NCBI GenBank assembly: GCA_964630295.1
Contig: CAZVTU010000044.1
Span: 1 to 5,171 of the forward strand
Direction: 5' to 3'
Length of the DNA stretch: 5,171 bases
From: CAZVTU01 sp964630295
GTDB lineage: Bacteria > Patescibacteriota > Minisyncoccia > Minisyncoccales > RBG-13-42-11
The notes under the pieces are model-generated. The model had not been told where the DNA came from, did no database searches, and worked only from the letters and a program-made list of their open reading frames with translations. Of the stretch, positions 1 to 5,171 are shown one piece after another (the stretch's first letter is position 1; each line of letters starts with the position of its first letter). The translations under genes and the position numbers were made by a program.

Positions 1-23
1 TATCGATCTCAGCAGTCTTAACA

Positions 24-56
24 AGAACCCCTCAAATTGAGGGGTTCTCTCTTTTT
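24..56 (+). terminator. Hairpin with T-tract, likely intrinsic terminator at a convergent gene junction
   Basis: A perfect 10-bp stem (AGAACCCCTC at 24-33 paired with GAGGGGTTCT at 39-48) encloses a 5-nt AAATT loop and is followed on the plus strand by CTCTTTTT (49-56). That is the form of a rho-independent terminator for transcription moving left to right. In the minus direction the stem is followed only by TGTTAAG, a poor U-tract, although the reversed T-run supplies an A-tract before the stem. It could therefore act in both directions, but more weakly for the minus-strand genes that end at 79. A TAA at 19-21, in frame with position 1, would suit the end of a plus-strand gene lying mostly left of the window, but six codons are too few to call a gene. 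Confidence 0.75.
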
Positions 57-78
57 ATGTTTAGAGAAAAGGAGGGAA

Positions 79-2121
79 TTATTTTATCTCTGTTTGCGGA
101 GGAGTTATGTCAATATTAAATGATATAGTTGTCGAAGCAAGATTGCCAAATCTATCCCAGACTTTAATCCTTGCCTGACATTTTCTCCTACCCTCAGTGC
201 TACAATCTTTATCTTTTCCTACTGTGAAATGTTTTTTAAAGAAATCAATTTTCTTATATTCTAACTTGGAATAATTTTTAGAAAATTCTTTATTTAAATA
301 ACGAAGAGAAAAGCTATCATCTTTATCTGTATCCCGGCCAACCCAACCATAATAACGATCTAAACCAGAAGGAAATTTTCCTTGATCATCGATAGTTATT
401 TCTAAAGTATAGGTGCCTGCTTTTAAGAAAATAGTTGGATCATTAGGATCTTTCTCCTCATTGTTTTCATCCAATACTTTTATTGTTATTTTGGGAGGAA
501 GTTTATCTCCTATTTGACACTTATCATCACAAGTATATTGAATACCATTATACCAAAATGGTTTCCCAGGTACTCGGTCATCACAGATAGGATCAATCTT
601 TGAATTACAAGCTAATTCACATTGGCCATTGGTTTGACCTTGGCAGGCGGCGTTATCTTTGTTCCAATAATCACATTTTAAATAAATACTATTAGTGTCA
701 CCACAAACTGCTTTTTCTTTTCCATCAGTAGTACATTGAACACATTTTTTCTCTGAAGCATCCCAATACCCAGAATTCATTACCCCATAAGAACCAAGAA
801 AGATAGTGGAACAATCAGACTTTCTAACGGTGCAATTTTCACCATTCTTTCCAGAATAGTTAGGACAACCGCCAGTTTGACAGATTGTTTCCGAACCAAT
901 ACAACTATCTCCTCGATATTTAATTAAGGTATTGGAAAGAGCAAAAGAACAATCATTTCCGATCGTACAGACAGTCGAAGCTCCCATTGGTATCTCAAAA
1001 GCGCGCCAGGTAAACCAACCACAAGTATCATTATATCCGGTACAATGGAAAGGTACGACCTCTCCGCCCACAGCTCCTTTAGATTGACAAATTGGAGTGA
1101 ACTCAACGTTCAGAGCATAATCTGAAGTTTGACTCTTCTTATAAAGATCATCACCCTCAAAAAATAAAACATAGCGGTGACTACCCATATAAGAATCTTT
1201 AGTTTCTGGCCATCCGTAAATATCCTCGGGTGACCAATATTTTCCAACATACCCATTGGAGTTAGTCTTTCCAAGATCCATTACTTTTTTATATTCTTTA
1301 CTTTCTTCAGACCAATACCATAAAGAGAGATTTCTTCCTGAAATAGGTTTCCCATCGCTTGTCCTAAGATACCCTCCTACCGCTACCTTTTCTCCGTACT
1401 TAATTGAAGTTGCATCAAAAATACAATTGGAAAAAGCACAATCTATTTTTGTTTCAATCATTGGTTGGCAACAATAACAACTCTTAGTGGTCGGAAACCA
1501 ACTTTCCTTGCAATCTCCCTGGCTTCCGATATTAATTACTTCTTTACTATATCCACCAGCCAAACACATCTCAGAACAATTACCTTGACTACCACAACAA
1601 CCTCCGGCATATCCTTGAGAAATACAAGCTGTATCACAAGTTTTGACACATTTTCCTTCAGAACATATTTCTCCAGGGCTGCAAAGATCAGTACAGGAAT
1701 CATCAATAATGTAAGAAGTTTGAAGCTCACAACCTTCAAAACCGCAAATATATTCAGTTTTTAAACTTTGGCAAGGATAGATACTACTGCATTGAAAAGA
1801 GGTCTGTGGACATTCTTCTTTTTTCTCGATTTGCTCTGTTTTTTGAGGAATTTCTTCTTCCCAAGCAGGGAGAGTATAACATTCCTGTTGAGTAGTATCT
1901 GGTTCGCAATATTCTCCTTGACCACAAATTGAATAACAACTTCCGGGAACAGTTACTGACTCACAATGTTCTTCAGCTGGATGATATATGGTTTTAGCTG
2001 GAGTTATTTTTGTTTCTGTCCAAGTGCAAGTTAAAGCATAAACCAAAGAAGCAGTCATAATTCCAATAATAAAAATCAGAAAAATAACTAATTTTGAATA
2101 ATTAGAAAAATAATTTTTCAT
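79..2121 (-). CDS. Secreted cysteine-rich protein with Ig-like domains
   Basis: The 680 residues begin with a signal peptide: Lys at 2 and 10, a hydrophobic core at about 11-26, and a likely signal-peptidase I site V-Y-A at 27-29. C32 lacks a proper lipobox, so a lipoprotein is unlikely. The mature part has 49 cysteines. Residues 32-81 and 104-233 are dense Cys modules separated by a charged Glu/Lys linker (87-103); they include C-x2-GE-x-C-type motifs and a C-x3-C-x4-GY-x2-G-CC stretch near 162-218 that resembles small disulfide knots. Residues about 238-340 look like an Ig or transthyretin-like beta-sandwich (DGKPISG, TNSNGY and FEGDD motifs). A second Cys-rich block spans 345-535. Residues 542-671 form another Ig-like domain (KVWDRFGN, then FNIDITPP). 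The ATG overlaps the TGA of the upstream propeller gene (ATGA, 2121-2118), so translational coupling is likely; only a weak AAAGAG precedes it. An extracellular, disulfide-stabilised binding or structural role is inferred. I do not recognise a specific family, and I see no catalytic motif. Confidence 0.9.
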   Translation of the reverse strand: MKNYFSNYSKLVIFLIFIIGIMTASLVYALTCTWTETKITPAKTIYHPAEEHCESVTVPGSCYSICGQGEYCEPDTTQQECYTLPAWEEEIPQKTEQIEKKEECPQTSFQCSSIYPCQSLKTEYICGFEGCELQTSYIIDDSCTDLCSPGEICSEGKCVKTCDTACISQGYAGGCCGSQGNCSEMCLAGGYSKEVINIGSQGDCKESWFPTTKSCYCCQPMIETKIDCAFSNCIFDATSIKYGEKVAVGGYLRTSDGKPISGRNLSLWYWSEESKEYKKVMDLGKTNSNGYVGKYWSPEDIYGWPETKDSYMGSHRYVLFFEGDDLYKKSQTSDYALNVEFTPICQSKGAVGGEVVPFHCTGYNDTCGWFTWRAFEIPMGASTVCTIGNDCSFALSNTLIKYRGDSCIGSETICQTGGCPNYSGKNGENCTVRKSDCSTIFLGSYGVMNSGYWDASEKKCVQCTTDGKEKAVCGDTNSIYLKCDYWNKDNAACQGQTNGQCELACNSKIDPICDDRVPGKPFWYNGIQYTCDDKCQIGDKLPPKITIKVLDENNEEKDPNDPTIFLKAGTYTLEITIDDQGKFPSGLDRYYGWVGRDTDKDDSFSLRYLNKEFSKNYSKLEYKKIDFFKKHFTVGKDKDCSTEGRRKCQARIKVWDRFGNLASTTISFNIDITPPQTEIK

Positions 2122-4505
2122 TTTCTCTTTAAAGATAGATATTTAAGAATTTTATCTCTGAAATAATAAATCAGGAAGCCAATTATTATTAAAAATAAAA
2201 TAATAAAAATGTACTGCCCGAAGAATCTTAATATTTTACTACTAAAAGATAATCCTTTAATAGTTTTGACTCCGCTATTGGTAATAACTTTTTCTAATCT
2301 ACCACTTAATATATCGACGATAGCCAAAGCATTAGCTTCGCTCATAACAACGAACAATTTTTTTGTCTTTTGGTTATAAGCTAAATCAGCTAAAATTCCT
2401 CTACCTGATTTTTTTGAAATCTCAGCTGTTTTATAGATATCCAAAAAAGAAGATTTAGAACTTTTCACTTTAGCAATGTTTAAAAAACCCCCTTTTGATA
2501 AAGTAAAGATTTTTTCTTTTTCTGGGTTAATAATTATCTTTGTCGGATTCATCGTTGTTCTAATAGTGGCCGGAGTATCATCAAGGTTATTTGGATCAAT
2601 AACCCTAATTCTGTTTTGTCCAGTGATACTAAGATAAATTTTCCTTCCATCGAAAGCAAAGTAGGTGGGGAAAGAGCCAACTGTTAAGGTTTTGATAATT
2701 TGGTTTGATTGGCCATCAATAACTGTCAAACTAGCATCATTGTTATTAGCAACAAAAATTCTATTTGAAGATGGATCACAGAGAATGTTATAAGGTGCTA
2801 ACTCTGTTTTAATTATATTTATAATTTGATTTGTCTTGCCATCTATTACAAGTATTTTTTTGACATTTGGTAAGCTTAGATAAATTTTATTTCGACCAGA
2901 ATCCAAAGCAATAGCCCCCGGCCTACTTTCTATTGGTATCTCAGTTAAGCGAATTTCTTTTTCTAAATCAATAACGGAAAGAGATTGACTGGAAGAATTA
3001 AGAGTATAAATTAGGTTAGTTTTCGGATTAAATAACCAATCAATTGGTGCTTTTCCTGTAAGAATTTCTTTGATTGTTCCGTCGATAAGATTGTATCGCG
3101 TAATACTATTTTCACCGCTGTTTAGAACTAAAATTTTATTTGATTCTGGAATAAAAAGAATTTTTTGAGGATTGGAACCAACAGAAATTTTCTTTTCTAT
3201 ATTAAAATTCTTTCCATCAATAATAAGGAAGTTTTCTGAGATATTATTTAAGACATAAATTTCATTTTTCTCTTTATTTACCGCTAATCCGAGCGGTAAA
3301 GCAAATGTTGTTTCTGTTGGATTAGAATTCTCAATCGTCTCAATCTTAAAGTTGCCCCTCGTTAGTAAATTAATTACGGTGATAATATTGGCTGAAGCGT
3401 GAGGAATGTAAATTTTATTTGAGGAAGAATCAATTTCAGCTCTGCCTGGATTAGCTCTAACTTCTAAGGTGGTAATTAATCTGTTCTCTAAATTATCAAT
3501 AATCGAAATGCTGTCCTTCCCTTGATTCACAACAAAAGCTAAATTTAAATCTTTATTAATTGAAACTGCACTAGGAAAAGAGCCCGGGGGCAAAGAAATA
3601 TTTTTAAGAAATCTGTAATCTGTCAGATTAAAAATACTTAAAGAACTGCTGTTCCGATTGATAACAAAAAGTTTTCTCAAAAGAAAATCAATCGCCATCC
3701 TTCCTGGTCTGTCTAAACCATTTTCAATTTTTCCGATTATTTTATCGGTAGTTCCATCAATTATTAGAATATGATTATCTTTTTGGCTAGAAACGAATAT
3801 CTTATTTTCTGGACCTAATAATAAATTGAAGGCGGGATTTCCAATTTCTAAATTTTTAATCCATTCGTTGGTTTTACCATTAAATATTGATAAACTTTTA
3901 TCAAAAATATTTGTTATGTAAACTTTGTGATTATTGGGATTAACCAAAATTTTACTTGGTCCCCTGCCGGTTTCCCGTGAAGAAAACTTATTAATCTTTT
4001 GCTCGTAAATTAAAAGGTTCCTTACTGCCGGATTAGTAATGTAAATTTTTTCCAGTTCTTCATCAATAGCAAAAGCTCCGGGAGTCTGAAAAGTAGGAAT
4101 TGTTTTTCTTTCTCTAATAATCTGACTAATTGACTTTTGACTAAAATCACTTTTTGAGAATAAGAAAGGGAATATTGTTAAATTATTACTATCCTTATTA
4201 AGGACGTACAAATTTCCTTTTTTGTCTGATTTCATACTAATTGGGTTCTCGCCATCAATCGGAAGATTAACAATAAATTTTTTTTCTTTAGCATTGAGAA
4301 TGGAAAGTTTATTACTTACTCGGTTTAAAACAAACAGATAGTTTGTTTGAGGATTAACTAAAACCTGTTTAGGACCCGCTAAGAAAAGATTAGCTTCTTT
4401 AGTTTGAGAAACCAATTTTAAGGGTAATCCCTGGAGTGTTAAAATAAATAAACCCAACAAAAGAGGTATTAAAAGATTTTTATTTGGTTTAAATAAATAA
4501 AACAT
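2118..4505 (-). CDS. Membrane-anchored YVTN/YncE-like beta-propeller protein
   Basis: The 795 residues start with a basic N-terminus and a hydrophobic segment (about 11-28) that serves as signal peptide or anchor. From about 44 to 741 there are 15-16 repeats of roughly 40 residues with the pattern K-I-(Y/F)-(V/I)-x-N, then S-L-(S/T)-(I/V)-I-D-G, then I-x-(K/T)-(I/L). Clear units lie near 182-222, 266-305, 528-567, 569-609 and 611-650. This is the YVTN/YncE type of beta-propeller, and the repeat number suits two 7- or 8-bladed propellers in tandem. A strong transmembrane helix (763-782) is followed by the basic tail RDKILKYLSLKRK, predicting a type I topology with propellers outside and the tail in the cytoplasm. 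There is only one cysteine (C576), unlike both neighbours. The ATG at 4505 is the first possible start because an in-frame TAA lies five codons upstream; no Shine-Dalgarno is visible in the 24-bp gap. Family knowledge suggests ligand binding or scaffolding at the cell surface. No enzymatic residues are apparent. Confidence 0.92.
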   Translation of the reverse strand: MFYLFKPNKNLLIPLLLGLFILTLQGLPLKLVSQTKEANLFLAGPKQVLVNPQTNYLFVLNRVSNKLSILNAKEKKFIVNLPIDGENPISMKSDKKGNLYVLNKDSNNLTIFPFLFSKSDFSQKSISQIIRERKTIPTFQTPGAFAIDEELEKIYITNPAVRNLLIYEQKINKFSSRETGRGPSKILVNPNNHKVYITNIFDKSLSIFNGKTNEWIKNLEIGNPAFNLLLGPENKIFVSSQKDNHILIIDGTTDKIIGKIENGLDRPGRMAIDFLLRKLFVINRNSSSLSIFNLTDYRFLKNISLPPGSFPSAVSINKDLNLAFVVNQGKDSISIIDNLENRLITTLEVRANPGRAEIDSSSNKIYIPHASANIITVINLLTRGNFKIETIENSNPTETTFALPLGLAVNKEKNEIYVLNNISENFLIIDGKNFNIEKKISVGSNPQKILFIPESNKILVLNSGENSITRYNLIDGTIKEILTGKAPIDWLFNPKTNLIYTLNSSSQSLSVIDLEKEIRLTEIPIESRPGAIALDSGRNKIYLSLPNVKKILVIDGKTNQIINIIKTELAPYNILCDPSSNRIFVANNNDASLTVIDGQSNQIIKTLTVGSFPTYFAFDGRKIYLSITGQNRIRVIDPNNLDDTPATIRTTMNPTKIIINPEKEKIFTLSKGGFLNIAKVKSSKSSFLDIYKTAEISKKSGRGILADLAYNQKTKKLFVVMSEANALAIVDILSGRLEKVITNSGVKTIKGLSFSSKILRFFGQYIFIILFLIIIGFLIYYFRDKILKYLSLKRK

Positions 4506-4529
4506 GAAAAAATCAATTTATATTTTTAT

Positions 4530-5171
4530 TTAGAAATAACAAGAATAGCAGGAGTAACAGGAGTAGCAAGAGTAGCAAGAGTAGCAAGAATAACAGGAGT
4601 AACAAGAGTAGCAAGAGTAGCAGGAGTAGCAGGAGTAGCAGGAGTAGCAAGAGTAGCAAGAGTAGCAAGAGGCGCAAGAAGCACAAGAAGAACAGGAAGA
4701 ACAAGAGGAACAAGAGGTTTCAACGGCGCTAGTGGGCTCAGAAACAACCTCCTCTCCTCCGCCAAACAAACCAGAAAAAAAATCACCTACAGCCTCAACA
4801 GCATCTCCTATTGCATCGGCCGCGGTATCAACAAAATCTCCTAGTGCATTAGTACTAGTATCAACAAAATCTCCTAGTGCATCAGCAGCGGTATCAATAG
4901 TATCTCCTAACCAATCGGCACTAGTTTCAACAATATCTCCCAATGTGTCAGCGCTAGTATTGACAAAATCTCCTAACCAATCAAATCCCCAACTAGTTAA
5001 TAAATCATCAGTTTGGTCACCCCAATCATCCAAATTATCATCTACGGTATTACCCCAGTCGTCTAAGTTGTCATTTACGGTACTACCCCAGTCGTCTAAG
5101 TTGTCATTTACGGTACTACCCCAGTCGTCTAAGTTGTCATTTACGGTACTACCCCAGTCGTCTAAGTTGTC
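4530..5171 (-). CDS. Acidic 11-residue-repeat protein with a period-3 cysteine tail, 5' end outside the window
   Basis: The frame is open from the right edge to TAA at 4530-4532, giving 213 visible residues. An in-frame TTG at 5033 is not a credible start, because the same repeat (DNLDDWG plus four residues) continues upstream of it to the edge. The order is: five DNLDDWG-type 11-residue units (5171-5007); an 8-residue partial unit, DLLTSWGF; six related units such as DWLGDFVNTSA and DALGDFVDTST (4982-4785), predicted amphipathic helix; a Gly/acidic hinge (FFSGLFGGGEE, then VVSEPTSAVET); then 20 cysteines at every third residue, as SSC, ASC and finally 14 YSC units, ending Y-F. Over the visible part there are 34 Asp, 6 Glu and no Lys, Arg or His, in contrast to the Lys-rich neighbours. 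Synonymous differences between repeat copies support translation. I recognise no family. Structural cross-linking, metal binding, or a modified-peptide substrate are all possible. Whether it is secreted depends on the unseen N-terminus. Confidence 0.85.
   Translation of the reverse strand, partial: DNLDDWGSTVNDNLDDWGSTVNDNLDDWGSTVNDNLDDWGNTVDDNLDDWGDQTDDLLTSWGFDWLGDFVNTSADTLGDIVETSADWLGDTIDTAADALGDFVDTSTNALGDFVDTAADAIGDAVEAVGDFFSGLFGGGEEVVSEPTSAVETSCSSCSSCSSCASCASCYSCYSCYSCYSCYSCYSCYSCYSCYSCYSCYSCYSCYSCYSCYF
4539..4715 (-). repeat. 9-bp tandem repeat encoding (Y/S/A)-S-C units
   Basis: Fourteen consecutive 9-bp units (4539-4664) read TAY-TCY-TGY on the minus strand and encode Tyr-Ser-Cys. 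The run continues in the same phase through 4715 as two ASC, three SSC and an initial S-C. Within the 14 units every difference is a C/T change at a third codon position, so all are synonymous. Gain or loss of units by slippage would keep the frame and change only tail length. Read in the other minus-strand phases the same DNA gives poly-Leu or Leu-Ala-Thr runs, which are artefacts. Confidence 0.95.
4785..4982 (-). repeat. Six diverged 33-bp units encoding 11-residue helix-like repeats
   Basis: Six units of 33 bp encode the pattern D-(W/T/A)-(L/I)-G-D-(F/I/T/A)-(V/I)-(D/N/E)-T-(A/S)-(A/T), with the last unit drifting into the Gly-rich hinge. The string tcaacaaaatctcctagtgc on the plus strand recurs exactly 33 bp apart (near 4828 and 4861), showing recent local duplication, while other units have diverged. 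The spacing of Leu/Ile, Phe/Val and Ala suits an amphipathic helix of 11-residue periodicity. Confidence 0.88.
5007..5171 (-). repeat. 33-bp tandem repeat encoding DNLDDWG-type units, running off the right edge
   Basis: Five contiguous 33-bp units. The three at 5073-5171 are identical; the one at 5040-5072 differs at two bases (Ser to Asn and Asn to Asp); the one at 5007-5039 is much more diverged yet keeps DNLDDWG through five silent changes in seven codons. Homogeneity increases toward the right edge, so further copies probably lie outside. The units align with the 4785-4982 set (D-x-L-x-D-aromatic, and T at position 9), implying one origin. Confidence 0.95.

Noticed and set aside
1..21. 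Plus-strand partial gene ending at TAA 19-21
   Set aside because: Only six codons are visible, which is not enough to support a coding call. The idea is kept only as a low-interest finding.
1256..1764. Two plus-strand frames of 73 and 99 residues, and minus-strand frames of 60 and 67 residues at 924-1106 and 1536-1739
   Set aside because: All lie inside the long Cys-rich gene, have unstructured compositions, and lack start signals or recognisable domains.
2032..2036. Lipoprotein signal (lipobox) before C32 of the Cys-rich protein
   Set aside because: The residues before C32 are A-L-T, and Thr at -1 does not fit a lipobox. V-Y-A at 27-29 fits signal peptidase I better.
4513..4713. Minus-strand 66-residue poly-leucine frame
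   Set aside because: It is the 9-bp Tyr-Ser-Cys repeat read in another phase. It crosses the end of the real gene, and the unit variation is synonymous only in the Cys frame.
4526..4786. Minus-strand 86-residue frame rich in Leu-Ala-Thr and Pro
   Set aside because: It is the third phase of the same repeat array; its apparent repeats follow from the DNA period.
5031..5033. TTG as start codon of the repeat protein
   Set aside because: The same frame stays open for 46 more codons to the window edge and carries the same 11-residue repeats, so the true start is outside.
4539..5171. CRISPR array
   Set aside because: The repeats are contiguous 9-bp and 33-bp units without unique spacers and they encode protein in one continuous frame.

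Overview
The window is AT-rich and reads as one minus-strand gene cluster of at least three genes (right to left). All three look like cell-envelope or surface proteins. No housekeeping gene is present, so the organism can only be guessed. High Lys/Ile/Asn content, tight gene packing with an ATGA overlap, poor Shine-Dalgarno signals, Cys-rich secreted proteins with Ig-like modules and YVTN-type propellers would fit a Candidate Phyla Radiation (Patescibacteria-like) bacterium or a DPANN-type archaeon. The intrinsic-terminator-like hairpin at the left edge tilts me toward a bacterium. This placement is inference. TGA is used as a stop at 2118-2120, which argues against a TGA-recoded lineage.

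Layout in transcription order. (1) 5171-4530: a gene whose 5' end lies beyond the window. Its visible 213 residues contain 11-residue repeats, a short Gly/acidic hinge, and a tail in which 20 cysteines fall at exactly every third residue, ending in 14 Tyr-Ser-Cys units. This stretch has 40 acidic and no Lys, Arg or His residues. (2) After 24 bp, 4505-2118: a 795-residue membrane-anchored beta-propeller protein with an N-terminal hydrophobic segment, about 15-16 YVTN/YncE-like repeats, a C-terminal transmembrane helix and a basic tail. (3) With a 4-bp ATGA overlap, 2121-79: a 680-residue secreted protein with a signal peptide, 49 cysteines and at least two Ig-like beta-sandwich regions. (4) 1-78: non-coding for this cluster, holding a 10-bp-stem hairpin at 24-48 whose T-tract faces right, so it best fits a plus-strand gene arriving from the left.

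The same direction and close spacing suggest co-expression. A simple reading is an extracellular module: a propeller displayed on the membrane, a disulfide-rich secreted partner, and a highly repetitive acidic protein with a Cys/Tyr tail that could be cross-linked, metal-bound or enzymatically modified. No function is proven by the sequence. The most unusual element is the period-3 cysteine tail joined to 11-residue repeats.
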